DNA from: Erodium maritimum
Lineage: Eukaryota; Streptophyta; Magnoliopsida; Geraniales; Geraniaceae
DNA length: 64,000 nucleotides
Direction of reading: 5' to 3'
Assembly (NCBI GenBank): GCA_963921825.1
Contig: OY997588.1
Coordinates: forward strand, 5,966,001 to 6,030,000
Part shown: positions 25,710 to 37,521 of the stretch, piece after piece
How the letters are laid out: the number at the start of each line of letters is the position of its first letter
How positions within the stretch are numbered: the stretch's first letter is position 1
The notes under the pieces: generated by a model
Told to the model about the DNA's origin: nothing
The model's input: the letters and a program-made list of their open reading frames with translations, nothing else
The model's database searches: none
Position numbers and translations under genes: made by a program

Positions 25710-26350
25710 GAACATGTATCGTGGGAATCATGTGTGGGGATTATAGTGTGGGAATCATGGGATAATTAGGATGGTTTGTGGACGCGAACCCCTGAGAGCA
25801 ACAACATCGTGCAGACCATGACACGCGCATCGCGCACCATGATCCGTGGTGATGTGGTGCGTCGTTTGCGAACCACGCACGCTACATCATGATGCGTGAT
25901 GCGTTGTTCGCGTGAGTCGCGGTCGGTCAATGGCACGCGACCACGTGGCCCTCAAATGGTAATTTTTTTAATTGGAATCAAATAAAGTTTAATACAAAAA
26001 AATATTTCCCCCCCTATAAATACTCTTTCTCCCATTCATCCAGCCCACACCACTTCTCTCAAAATCCTCTCAACTTTCACTTTCAAATTTATCCACTTCA
26101 TATCTACAAAATCTGATCAAAAATGTCTGACGATTCGTCCCAATCTGCAATCTCACCGGAGCGACAAGAGTATGTGCCGAACGACGTCAATCCGTCTCCA
26201 AAAGCAAATTAACGACCTCCAAAAGTAAAATTGTAATAGTTTTTTTGATTCTTTTAAATTACAAGTTCAAGTTTAATTTTATCAATTTTTCTAATTTTAT
26301 TTAGTGTTTTAAATATAAATTTAATAAATTTAACAGAAGAATAATTAATT
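25710..26350 (+). mobile_element. Harbinger-type element remnant with truncated ORF1
   Basis: It starts TAAGAACATGTATCGTGGGAAT, resembling the GAGCATGTACAACGGG ends of the Harbinger element at 32103-34407. An ATG at 26122 opens a short serine-rich ORF (MSDDSSQSAISPERQEY...), ending after 29 codons. This matches the position and style of the ORF1 start of the larger element (MSGEAGSRVHS...), and the ATG lies about 410 bp from the terminus in both. The rest of ORF1 and a clear right terminus are missing, so this is a deletion derivative. Confidence 0.5.
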
Positions 26351-26765
26351 ATCCAGCCAACATTCATTCAGTACCTCTACAAACTATGGTCCTCATAATA
26401 TGGTGCTTTTTCAAATTCAGGAGTTCACCTCCACGAACCATTCTACTCATCACATAATCCCCACGATTTACGTGCTCTGAATATGACAACTAAATTATAA
26501 TAAGGGGTTTCATACGAACATAGATTTATCTCAACAGAAAAGAACAAAATTATATTAACATTGTCTGAACTCGAGCAAACAAAATTCATTCTCCGATACA
26601 AACATGCATAAGACATTGACTTAACTTACAAAAGATAAATCTTATCTAGCTACCTTACATATTACAAGACCCATAAATGTTCAGATCATCCTGATTTTAA
26701 ACAACTCAGTACCAGATATCACTAGATAGCGATTTACAAACCAGTAATACTTCACATGTTATACA

Positions 26766-29700
26766 CTAGTCTGAGTCAAACTGCTTCCTCTCTTCCTGTA
26801 TTGACTGGAAAATTCGAGCTGCTGACTCAGTAGCAGATCTGGGATTGTGTGGCACAACTCTGATCACCCGTGTCATGTGCGCATTGTTATCGCCAACTTG
26901 AGGAGCCGCTTGTGTAACAGCAGAAGCCACGTCCCTTCCTTGAGCACCCTGACCTGTCCCAATTCCCCGAGTTCTTTCACTAGGACTGCTTGCTGTACTT
27001 CCCTGAACTTTTCTTGCTTGTGGAATAGAACCACTCTTCTGAGTTGGCACACTGCATGAACTCTGATGCTGCAGCGGAATCTGGCCCATTTGATGACCGT
27101 GTGGAATAGGAACAGGCCCGGCAAATTGATTCATTTGTTCAACAGATACACCAGACATGCCTGTGTTCATTACTGGCATGACATATGGAGGGAAGTAACC
27201 ATGACCTGGATTCATAAAATTACCTGAAAACGGGACGGGCCCAAAAGCCCCACAACCTGCTTCCATGAACCCAGGACCGGGATAAGGCTTGTAAACAAGT
27301 CCTTCAGAAGGAGTCATTACAGGAACCAACCATTGATGCCCAGATGCCTGTGGGAAACACAAAGGGCCCATATTAGGCCCATAACTGGGCGGCTGAGTAT
27401 CGTTCTTAACCGAAACAGGATCTCTCCCAATCGCATTTTCTGCTGAATGTTCCGTTTTGTTGTTTGCCTTCTCCAAATCAACTTTTCGCTTCACAATTAA
27501 TGGTGGTCTTGGAATATACTCTGGAAGTTTCTTTACAGGAGAGCCCGTTAAGGAAGATTTGCCTAGATAAGCACTATCTTCATGCAAGAGATGAGGAGCG
27601 CCAGCAATTAGTTTCTGAACCTGTTTTGAGTACCAAGAAAAGAAGTGACTAAACTAATCTATATAGAAAGAAATCACGTGCAAGTCATAACACACTTATG
27701 AGCTTAAAGCCAGTAGGAGCTATTTCACTGAGTGAGAGGCCACCATACCTTTATTAGTCTGTGCAGCTCAAACAGTTGTACTGCAAACACTCTTTGTTGA
27801 CTGTAAAGAGTAACAGGATTTGGGTCAAAACAGAAGCATCTAGTTCACTGGATGAAACTTAGACAAACATATAATCAATTGAAGACAAAGTAGAGAGCCA
27901 ACTGAAGAGTTAGAGAGATATGCTAGACACATGGTCATGTGGGGTCATTTTGAAACGAAAAAACAAATGATATGAGTAAGTAAAAGTGATTGACAAAGAA
28001 TGTGCAGCAATTTCTGTCATAGAAGTTAGGATGGCAGTACAAATTAAATAATATCTTTGATGGAGAAATACTACTGAATATTAGAATAAAACGAGTGTTG
28101 AAAGCCAACGTACCATAGCTTTGACATGATTTTCCAAATGAGAATATTCTAAATATCGACAGTAGAACTCCATCAAAATGGAAGGTATAGCTCTCATTTT
28201 ATAAGGAAATAGCAGGGAAAAGAATAGGGGAAATGCACTATGGTAAATACATCACATAGAAAAAATGCAAGTTAAAATATGAGATGAAGAAAACATGAAT
28301 CCAACCCTACTAACAAATAAGCCAAAGACACTACACCAGACACGGTCCTCTTTGCCACCATGTCAACCAACAATTCCAATTTTGTGACATATTCTCCTGT
28401 GGTTGACACAATCATGGCTCCAAAGATTATCCTCCACCCCCTTTGTGCTCCAAGCCCTCAAGCGCAAGCAAACCCAAATGATTGCCGGGAACACCAAGCA
28501 ATAACAACTGAGACAGGAGATTATTTAATGACACGATCCACTGTCTCAGGACCCTCCTTTGCATAAATACCAAGGTAAGATGGTATACTTCCCTGCTTTA
28601 AGATGATCCACAGTTAAATTGTTATCGAGGGACCTTGAATAGGTAAAAAAGCTACCTCAGAAGGATCCTGGGATTCCATACTATTAGTTCTCCCCTCCCC
28701 CTAGGCCAAATGTACCACTCATGTTCTACATGTAAAAATGTACAATTTACTGTCCCTACAATTATTCTATATCAAGATGTAAAATGTGAGGATTTTTTGT
28801 TGTTAAGGCAATAAGCCATTCGTGAGTTGCAAAGATAAAACAACGCTACTGCAAAATAAAAACAGATAAAAAAATCATGTCCCTTTCAATAAATGTTGCA
28901 TATTTCATATAGGGTCAAAAAAGGACATAAATACATAAAATATACCAGGCAAGTTTGTATGATGGAACGGGAAAAAAATTAAATGAAGTGGACATGCAGG
29001 CAAGCAAGCCTCCAAAGGCAACACATTAGAGCGTAAGTTTCTACATCAAACTTGAAAATAGAAAGATCACAAGTCCTGGTTAGATCCTAGCATTACTTAT
29101 ATTTTTTGTTCAAATTGAGTTTAGTTAGCATTACTTATATTTTTTGTTCACATCAGGAACCTACATTTTGAAAACAGTTTATAATTTATACTCAGCTTAA
29201 GCTTTCAATTAATTTCCATGGTATATTGAGTGAAGTGTTTAATTATTTAAGGGTATTATATCATTCAGCACTAATAACATTATTTGTGTTTATTAGCAAC
29301 TATTAATGTGTGCGTGGAAGTGAGAGCATACTAAACATCTCTTATCATTTTCTTGATTCAAATATGTTACAGAATTAATCTTAAAGTACTGAACGTAAGA
29401 CTAAACATGCAGACACAGTTAACAAGATGTAAGATTTGAGTAATCACTAACAAGGGAAAGAGCTTACTTGACAATGGCTCTTCTTGCTTTCCAGAAACGT
29501 TTTTGGCCTATCATTCCTACAATATCATCAGGAGAGATATCCATGCCTGATATAGAATCCACCATGGAGGTCTCGGAGACATCATCACTCTTTGCCGCAT
29601 CTGTGCCAGGTTGTGTGCATGAGCCAAATGTCTGGACTCTAAGATATCCACCATCAGCAGGTTCACTGCAATCAGCCCCTCTTGAATGAGAACCGTTATC

Positions 29701-31355
29701 CTGTCTGGGAGTACTTTCCGTCTGCACATACCTAGTAAGCTCTTCAATGCCACCCCGTTCAGTGTCATCTGATTCAGGCCTAGAACCACGTTTATGCTGA
29801 GAAGAAGAATCAATTTCTTGCAATCTACTAAGATTAGCCACACGATCTTGATGCTCAGCATTTAACAAATAATTTGCTTCCATTGATGGTTCGTTCATTT
29901 TTCTTCTTGTTGACTTCGCCGAATGTTCCATATTTGACATGCACTCATTCGAGTTCTCTTGACTTTGCCTCCTCACTTCTTGTCTCAAATTATGATCTTG
30001 GGAGCTAATTTGCTTCGCACCTTTCATGGAAGTACTTTGAAGTTTAGAAGAGATGACTGAATAACTCGATCTCAATGGTTTCAGTGTCTCCCTATCTCCA
30101 CCATTCTGAGTATTCCCCTGATCTTGACCCCTCCCTGAGTGAACAAATATAGGAACTTGAAAATCATTCTCTTCTCCTACTTTGTCTCTCTGCCCAAGCT
30201 GTGCATAGGGTGCATTCAAATTGGAATCATTAGATTGGTGAGCAGAAGACTCCTCATCCATACGAGTATTCCTTGAGGAAGGAGGATGAAGACGGGAGAA
30301 CGTATTTCTTCCAAGGCCAGTGCCCTGCAACAACTGAAATGTTCAGCTCACCAAGTAACCACAAATGGAAATAGATAATAACCCAGACTAAAGGTGCAGT
30401 TACTCGCTAGGCAGCTAGCCCTAGAATATGTATGTAATGGCTCATGCCACCACACATGCACGAGAAAACAAGAAATGCATGAGCGTGAAAGTAAAATAGA
30501 TAATTTTAGGAAAAGCTTAATAATTATTCTACGATCTCTGATATGTATAATTATTTGCACTCATCTGGTAGCGCAACAGAATGCATATTCAAAAGATCTC
30601 TTAATATTTTAAATATGTGAACATCACAAGAAAAACCTCAGTCATCAAGTTCATCCTTCAATCATTACGAGGATCATGGTGAAGGCGCGCTATCATCAAC
30701 TGGTAAAAAAGAAAACGAGTGCTAAGCGGAGTTTGAATAACTTGTGACAGATAACAAGATTCAAAAATTATGCAACACAGACACCTGTGGACAACTAACA
30801 ACGTACAAAGAATTCAATAGGTAGGTATCAAACTCCCTCTACATAAAAGAACCAAACACATGTCATCCTAAATTGTCCATGTGCAAAGCTGAAGCCAGCA
30901 TCTTAAGATTTTCAGCCTTAAACTTTGAAATGATGAATAGAGCAGCACATAAAAAACAACTCTAGCTCCCTAGAATCACCACTAACGACAAGACCACAAA
31001 ATCGTACAAAAGTTTCACTTCGGAATATTGCAAGCAAGGGATAATTACCTCCTACCTAACTTATCACGTATTAACTCAAGTGAACTAGGAATCAAAAAAT
31101 AAATGTTGCATCCTAAAAAATTCCATGAATTACCTGGCCTGCCGATGCAGGAGGAACCTTGTTGTTGCTGCTATTGCTATTGGGATTAACAGGCAAGGCC
31201 CCAGGATTGAACCTCTGAGAAGGAATGCTGAGCTGTTCATAGAGGGCCATCTTGTTCCTGGGAGGTGCTCTGGGTCCTCCTTTATCTGTATCGTTGACAT
31301 GGAGCCTTGGAAACATAGGCCCTCCAGAAACTCTCTCATCATCTTTCCTTTTCAT
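26766..31355 (-). CDS. ELF3: EARLY FLOWERING 3 (evening complex scaffold)
   Basis: Nuclear scaffold of the evening complex (ELF3-ELF4-LUX), which represses PIF4/PIF5, PRR9 and other dawn/temperature targets and gates photoperiodic flowering. Exons on the minus strand: 31355-31134, 30324-29468, 27800-27749, 27620-26766. They join in frame to 661 residues (Arabidopsis ELF3 is 695), and the four-exon layout matches ELF3. The N-terminal block [20 protein letters not shown], then [16 protein letters not shown], is the ELF3 signature. The central block [20 protein letters not shown], followed by [17 protein letters not shown] (exon 3) and [20 protein letters not shown], is also diagnostic. The C-terminus has the conserved [19 protein letters not shown]. 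The region about residues 430-600 is Pro/Gly/Met/Gln-rich and prion-like in composition but lacks a long polyglutamine run. Confidence 0.95.
28621..29460. other. ELF3 intron 2, no gene seen
   Basis: Together with 27801-28620 this is a 1.67 kb intron. It is AT-rich and without coding signal; a short ORF at 28360-28566 on the opposite strand has no recognisable motif. A 30-bp direct duplication around CATTACTTATATTTTTTGTTCA occurs near 29090-29150. Confidence 0.5.
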
Positions 31356-32102
31356 CTTCTAGCTAACCAGAATAAAATCCGAAACACCAGTAGAACAGAA
31401 AAAATCACTCAAATCACGTCCTCACCAACCCGGCACCTACATCCCCAAAACTCAAATTCTCCACCAAACCCAGATCCCCAAACCTCCTCTTGAGCTCGAA
31501 ATTCTACAAATTTATCACCAAACAAGACCTTAGAAACAAAACCCAGATGAAGAATTATCACAGGACTTGCGATGAAAATCAAAATGAAAGGAAACACACA
31601 GGAATTTGTAAAGAAATGAGAGTCAAAGCAAGTTGGTAAAAAGTGGATTTGCAGCTGAAATTGAGGAAATGGGAGCAGCAAGACAGACGAGTAGGAGAAA
31701 AAACTGCAAAGATGTGAGAGCAACGGCGGATGAGGATTGATTCGAGAGAGAAACGGAGATGATGATGACTACGAATTGGGCTTGTTTCTAGGGATTCCTC
31801 GGAAGATCGTCTTCGAGCTCTGGCAGAGAAAAAGGGAAAGGTAAAAGGGTAGGAATTGTGGGCCTGTTTGGTTGGACACGACTACAACCTCCTTTTTAGG
31901 CCTACTTTCACATTTTATCCTCACGGACCCTTCATTTTTATTTTTATTTTTTTCGTCATTGTTATTGTTTACAACGTCAATTAGTTTTTATTATTATCCA
32001 CTTGTTTGAGGTTTGGATTTGGATAAGGTAGAGTCCTCGACTCCTAGTAATGATTTTTTATTCTATATTAAATGTTAATCTAGACTTGGTAACCTTCTAT
32101 TA

Positions 32103-34407
32103 GAGCATGTACAACGGGTCGGTCCTGCGTGAGGCCCTGACCCTGAGCCCCTTGTGTTGACTGGACAAAAGTCAGGGAGTGAGAGTGCAGAAAAGGGGGT
32201 GTTATACAACAGAAATGACCTCTGAGGCCCTGGGAGTGCAGAACAGTGTTGATTGGATTATTATTTGATATTTTCCTGTTTTATTTAATTCGTTATCAGA
32301 AACCGTTTAATTTAGTCATAATTTAAACAATTTTTGAAATAAATAATTAATGACAATCAATAATTAATAAATTCAACACAAATATAAATGAACTTCTAAT
32401 TTTATTCAATCCCTTTTAATACAACCCAAAACAAAATACAAGTTCAAGAATCATCCTCTGTTGGGTCGACATCTGGTGGTGGGGGTTGGCTTCGAAGATC
32501 ATCAATTTGGGCTTCAAGGCTAGTGATGAGTCTTCGCACTTGGGTCTTGCAAAATTTATGGTCTGCCAACGCCTCTTCGTCGTAGGAAGATGTATCCTTC
32601 TCCATCAGGGCCTTGTAGTTGGCAATGTTTGCTTCCCACTGTTGGGTTAATGCTTGTATCATGCGATACTTATTTTCTACTTGTTCGCCACGTGAACATT
32701 GAGCCTCAAACCGTGCACGTTCAACGTCGATTCGTGCACGTTCTAGTTCGGCGAAAGCAGACATTTGGGTCGTGAGGACGCCCCCCTTCTTTGCGGCCTT
32801 CGCTGCCTTCTTCCCTTGCGGTCGACGAGGGGGACTTGGGGCGGCCTCAGGGGATGGGGGTGTGTCGCTGAGAGGGACCTGAGTCCCCTCGTAGTTCTCG
32901 CTTCCTCCCCATTCTGGTGGTTGGGACTCACCACTGAGAGGTGTGCCCTCCTCCCCTGTGCTTGTAGGTGGGGTTGAGCTGTAAGCCCCAGCCTCATCCA
33001 ACCGCTGTCGTTGTTGGCGTACTTCACGGCGGACATTTCCCATTGTGCCCTCGTGGGCAGTGAACTTCGAGACGCCCTCGAGCCTCTCCACCCAATGATC
33101 CAGGTCGAACTTTAGTGGGTGGTCCCTAAACACTTTCCCTGCACGGTACCACAGTTCCTTCGCACGTTTCATGTGCTCTGCCTGGTTGGCGCCGCTCGGT
33201 TTCTCTTCCTTGGACTGCTTCAAATAACCGAGGAACCTCCTTGTCTGAGAGGAACCTCTGCCCCAAAGTTTCTTGATAGCTTCCCAGCGTCGCTGTGGGA
33301 TACCTGTCTTGGAGTTGTATTTCTTCGTTACTGTGCACCAGAATGTGGTGCCGGTTTGGGAGTTGCCCTTGACGGCGTCTTTCAAAGAACTCAACCAGCA
33401 AGTTATGAGCCAATCGTCCTCCTGCTTGCTGAATGTCTTGCCATCCGGTTCTGGTTCTTCGGGTTGGCCTCGGGGTTGGCCTCGGGCAACAGGGGCTCGG
33501 GCTCGTCGTTGGGAAGGTCCGGTAGAGGATGGTTGGGGGGTTTGTACGTCGGGGTGTGGATGACCCTCGTAGTTGTAGAATTGGGTTCCCATCCCCCATT
33601 GTGGTTGTGGTTGGTACGATGGCATCTGGAAACCTTGTGGGGGCATGGTCCAATTTGATGGCACTTGGAACCCTGGCGCCATTTGATATTGTGGGGGACG
33701 GTATTGCCCTGATAAAAATATTTGAAGACAATAAATTAAGTGCTAAAAAATAAACTAATAAAATAAGTGCAAATAATTAATCAAAAAAATGAATGTAAAG
33801 CATTAATCCAATAAAATAAGTACAAAAATTACGTTACATAAATAATAAGTTTGCACTAACCTGAACTCGACCCCGGGTTCGAGTTTGGGGAGACGGATCG
33901 ATTGCCCGTTAGAATGTCTCCGAAACCTCGTGCTAGTTCGTCCTCGGTGAATTCTCGTTCGTCACCAACTGAGTGTACACGAGACCCAGCTTCGCCCGAC
34001 ATTTTTCACGCGAATAATTGAAACGAGAGAGGACAATTTGGGAAGATGAGAGTGAAATTGGAGAGTGAAAGTAGAGAGTGGTGTGGAAAAAATGAGAGTG
34101 AAGAAGGGTATTTATAGGGTTAGTTTTTATTGATTTTTGAATTCAAAAAAAAATGTAGCCGTTAGAACTGACTGTTGCCAACGTCAGTACACGTGGCGCA
34201 GCCACAGGCTACCACGAAGGAGAGGGCGCGCAGGGAGCGGACCGACCAGCGGCCAGCAAACGCGGCACGCGGCACACACAGAGGGGGGCGGGAGCGCGAA
34301 AATGGGGCGCGGGCTCGCGTTTTTGGGCCTCCACAGCGGGTCGGCCCGCGTGCCGCGGTCCGGGCGCGCGCGGAGTGGGGCGCGGGTGCAACCCGTTGTA
34401 CATGCTC
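32103..34407. mobile_element. PIF/Harbinger-type element carrying ORF1 only
   Basis: Terminal inverted repeats GAGCATGTACAACGGGT (left) and ACCCGTTGTACATGCTC (right) are perfect over 17 bp. The flanks are TTA on the left and GTA on the right, a TTA-type duplication with one change. The 2305-bp interior holds the Myb/SANT-like ORF1 on the minus strand but no DDE transposase ORF. The noncoding ORF1-downstream part (32110-32440) is clearly homologous, inverted, to 60030-60342 in the element at 58253, so one family made both. Confidence 0.85.
32444..34002 (-). CDS. Harbinger ORF1 protein (Myb/SANT-like, NAM-associated type)
   Basis: Exons 34002-33861 and 33708-32444 join in frame to 468 residues. 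The N-terminus is Ser/acid-rich. A Pro/Gln-rich stretch follows (QVPSNWTMPPQGFQMPSYQP). A trihelix/Myb-like domain spans KTFSKQEDDWLITCWLSSLK through RRWEAIKKLW, with conserved tryptophans. A charged C-terminal coiled-coil-like region contains ELERARIDVERARFEAQ. Such proteins are common in plants, often mislabelled as glutathione-S-transferase-like, and belong to the DNA-binding ORF1 of PIF/Harbinger elements, which in the known systems works with the transposase. The reading frame is intact, which suggests a recent copy. Whether it is expressed or co-opted cannot be told. Confidence 0.8.
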
Positions 34408-34459
34408 GTAGAAGTTACTCCATATAAAACAAGACTTTTATTTTATTGTTTTTTAACCA

Positions 34460-34952
34460 CTTAGAGTATAACAGCCCGAGTTCCAGCATCGGATCACTAG
34501 ATCGTTTGGTACGATTGCTTGCTTTGAGGTCTGAGCTCGTACTAGGTAGAAATACCGGTTCTCCCCCATTGGGCCTTTTCTCGGTGTTGACCAAAATTGG
34601 GTTACGGTAGACTGAGTTTGAGCTCCATCGTCTGGTTTTGGTTCTTTTGCTTCACTGCTGGAAGTCCTACCTTTTTGTGCTTCAAGCTGGTTATATCTGG
34701 ATTTTTAGATCCTTTATTTGTCTATTTTTGCGCTTCATGATTGTTAAATTTGGGTATTAGACTCGTTTTTATGTTTGTTGGCTTCCTGCGTGAAGCGGAG
34801 TTTGTTTCATCTTCTGATTTCCTTTGTCTGTTGGCGTCCTGTGTGAAGCGATTTTGGGTTTGCCCTTGTTGGCCGTTCTTGTATCCTTGTAACTCCTCTT
34901 TATCCTCTAAGGAGGTTTAATTTAAATTTGTTTTGCTGATAAAAAAAATATT
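34460..34952 (+). repeat. 5'-truncated LINE-like 3' end
   Basis: Non-coding T-rich sequence ends in TTTGCTGATAAAAAAAAT, a LINE-type poly-A tail matching the tails near 17.4 kb and 25.1 kb. Possible flanking duplication: TTAGAGTAT on the left (about 34463) and TTGGAGTAT on the right (about 34953), 8 of 9. No reverse-transcriptase coding remains. Confidence 0.5.
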
Positions 34953-34959
34953 TGGAGTA

Positions 34960-35690
34960 TGATTTTAATAAAACATATTCAAGTGTAATAGATTGTATCA
35001 TTTTAATGTCTGATTAGTTTTGTCATTTCTGAAAGACTTGATATATACACATCTATGTGAGACTATGGTAAAATGAAATTACAAAAAACAATAAAAAATA
35101 GTCAAACAAATAGGTAGTTGATAGAATTACAAAAATCATTATATAAACTAAAAAAATCAAGTAAAATATAAAAAAAAACCTCATTAATGAAGGTTACAAA
35201 ACTAATATCCATTTTTTGTGTTTAATGGGGACACTGAGTTAATTGTATATCCTCACCAAAATAGTTATAAAATAATGTTCATGTGTATTAGTTAAGAAAA
35301 CAAAACATTTTTTTGTTTGGGTTTGAGTTAATTATATACACAATTTATCTTGACCTATGAATCCATGGTCAAATCCGTTGATTTGCTCTGATAAGAACTT
35401 TTGTTATTTAACTAAAGAGGTCATATATTGTGTCACGTGTGTCCTACCAACAAACGATAATGATAAAAAAAAAAAATGATAGGAATTGAGTAAGAGATCC
35501 GAATTGTACAATAAATCTTTCCAATGATTTTGTTTTCGGTACAAAAGGAGTTTAAGATAAAAACAGTGTCTGTTAGTCAGATCATATGATTCCTGAAGCA
35601 AAGCAATAAATGTAGCCATTGATTGATCTTGTTGTAACTTTACTGCCTAACTTTACTGAATAATGTACAATAAAGTTTCTTCCAAAATTT
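34960..35690. other. intergenic, no gene seen
   Basis: AT-rich spacer between the LINE-like fragment and the 3' end of the PPR gene. The last 100-200 bp is likely PPR 3' UTR. Confidence 0.5.
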
Positions 35691-35697
35691 GGAAAAT

Positions 35698-37521
35698 TTA
35701 CCAGTAATCATTACAGGAGCAAGTTCCATCTCTGAAATGGTGGAATCGGTTCCTATCCCTTACAGTGATTTCTCGCTCGTAGATAAATGAAATGAACTTA
35801 GTGTAAGTGTGACAATCACTACACATCCTGAGATTTCTCGCTATTCTTATGGGAGATCCCTTAGAAGTATGTATCAGTGCAAAGGCAATAGCTAACTTCT
35901 GGCTGTGCCCTTTCAGTCTCTCTCTTTTCTCTTCTTCATCCACATCGAGCAACACTTGAGATGTGTCCGGTGAATAGCCTTCAAATTTCAGCTGCCATTC
36001 CATTTGGCGAATCATCTCATACACCCCATTGCACTGAGGTTGCACCATGTCCTGTGAAACAAACCTGAACACCTTTCTCTTCACTTCAATGAAGCTAAAC
36101 CCGGGTGTTTGGATCAATCCCTTCTCAGCCATTTCGGTCCTTGTCCTAGCAACCTTGTCCCAAAGTTGAGCTCTTGCGTACATATTCGATAACACCAGGT
36201 AGTCACCAACATTGTGTGTATTGAATTGAAACAAGTTCTTAGCTGCAATCTCACCGATGTTTAAGTTGTGGTGAACCTTACAAGAACTGAGAAGACTCCT
36301 CCACACAACGTCGTTTGGTTTGATGGGCATGGTTTGGATCAGGTTCAAGGCTTCATCAAGCAACCCGGCTCTTCCCATGAGGTCTACCAAACAGCCATAG
36401 TGTTGAACCGTTGGTTTGATCTTGTGCTCTAGTTTCATCCTTTCGAAACACTCAAGACCGTCTTGAACGAGACCTGATTGACTACAGGCACTCAGAACAC
36501 CAACGTAGACTACATCATCTGGGTTTAGTCCTTCTTCGAGCATCTCTGAGAAGAGCTCTAGAGCTTCTCTGCCTCGCCCGTGAAAGGCCAATCCCGAAAT
36601 CATCACACTATAGGTCAGCTGATTCTTCTTACCCATCTTCTTGAAAAGACTCAATCCTTTGTCCAGAGACCCACATTTTATGTACATGTCTACCAAAGAG
36701 GTCTCTACTACAACATTAAGCCCACTCATGTTCCTTAACAAGGACCCATGTGTGGATCTTCCCAAAGCAAGAGCACCCAAGTGGGTGCAAGCAGAGAGCA
36801 CGCTGACTGATATACTCTCCTCGGCCCTCCAATGCCCTTCACAACTCATCTCCTTGTAAAGCGCCAAACATTCATGCCACAAGCCCAAGCTAGCATGAGC
36901 TGCAATGATAGCACTCCAAGAAGCAATACTCTTCTGACCCATCTGCTTAAAAACAGCAAAAGAGAGAGCTATATCGCCACACTTGCCATACAGATTGATC
37001 AAGCTGTTCTGGACAAACAAATCATCATCAAGTCCAAGCTTTGAGGCTTGCCCATGAATCTGCATCCCCTCCTCGAGCAACTTCAACTGAGCACACGCCT
37101 TGATAAGAGCCGGATAAGTGAAGTTGTTAGGCTCCACACCTCTCTCAAGCATTTCCTCATACAGATGCAGTGCAACTTCCCAATTCATCTCCTTGACAAG
37201 TCCTTGAATCATGATGTTGAAATCAAAAGTACAAGGACCTTCAATCTGCCCAAAGATGGAGGATGCATAGTCCATGCTCCCCCAACTGGAGAGAGCACAT
37301 GTGGCCACAAGGTTGCTTGCACAGAAGGAGTTCCATAAGAAACCCCCCTTGAGGATCTGGGCATGAGCTTGCTTGAACTCTTCAATGGAGTTGCTCCTCT
37401 TCAGCAGGGACAAGCATTCTTGCTCCTTCACCCTCAAACTCAGCTCCGGGCTGCTCCTGATTGGTGGTGTTTCTGGTGATGACAAGACATAGGCCTGGTG
37501 GAGGACCGGTGCCCTAATCAT
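35698..37521 (-). CDS. DYW-class PPR protein (At1g31920-like)
   Basis: Intronless gene of 607 residues. PLS-type pentatricopeptide repeats run from about residue 90 to 430 (repeating units such as NNFTYPALIKACAQL, DLFVQNSLINLYGKCGD, NVVVETSLVDMYIKCG, DDVVYVGVLSACSQSG). They are followed by E and E+ motifs and a C-terminal DYW domain ending CSCNDYW. Such proteins bind organelle RNA and specify C-to-U editing or processing. The sequence strongly resembles Arabidopsis At1g31920 as I remember it, including FKQAHAQ and HYGCLVDLMGRAGLL. In the deaminase-like domain the zinc ligands H539 and C567/C570 (MCSDCH) are present, but the HxE motif reads HSQ (Gln541), so the usual catalytic glutamate is missing. 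The organelle target (mitochondrion or plastid) is not clear from the N-terminus. Confidence 0.95.
   Translation of the reverse strand: MIRAPVLHQAYVLSSPETPPIRSSPELSLRVKEQECLSLLKRSNSIEEFKQAHAQILKGGFLWNSFCASNLVATCALSSWGSMDYASSIFGQIEGPCTFDFNIMIQGLVKEMNWEVALHLYEEMLERGVEPNNFTYPALIKACAQLKLLEEGMQIHGQASKLGLDDDLFVQNSLINLYGKCGDIALSFAVFKQMGQKSIASWSAIIAAHASLGLWHECLALYKEMSCEGHWRAEESISVSVLSACTHLGALALGRSTHGSLLRNMSGLNVVVETSLVDMYIKCGSLDKGLSLFKKMGKKNQLTYSVMISGLAFHGRGREALELFSEMLEEGLNPDDVVYVGVLSACSQSGLVQDGLECFERMKLEHKIKPTVQHYGCLVDLMGRAGLLDEALNLIQTMPIKPNDVVWRSLLSSCKVHHNLNIGEIAAKNLFQFNTHNVGDYLVLSNMYARAQLWDKVARTRTEMAEKGLIQTPGFSFIEVKRKVFRFVSQDMVQPQCNGVYEMIRQMEWQLKFEGYSPDTSQVLLDVDEEEKRERLKGHSQKLAIAFALIHTSKGSPIRIARNLRMCSDCHTYTKFISFIYEREITVRDRNRFHHFRDGTCSCNDYW

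Noticed and set aside
33119..33658. 179-codon plus-strand ORF
   Set aside because: Shadow of the ORF1 exon on the opposite strand.
34137..34427. Overlapping Arg/Gly/Ala-rich ORFs on both strands
   Set aside because: They lie in the GC-rich end of the Harbinger element and are composition-driven, with no motif.
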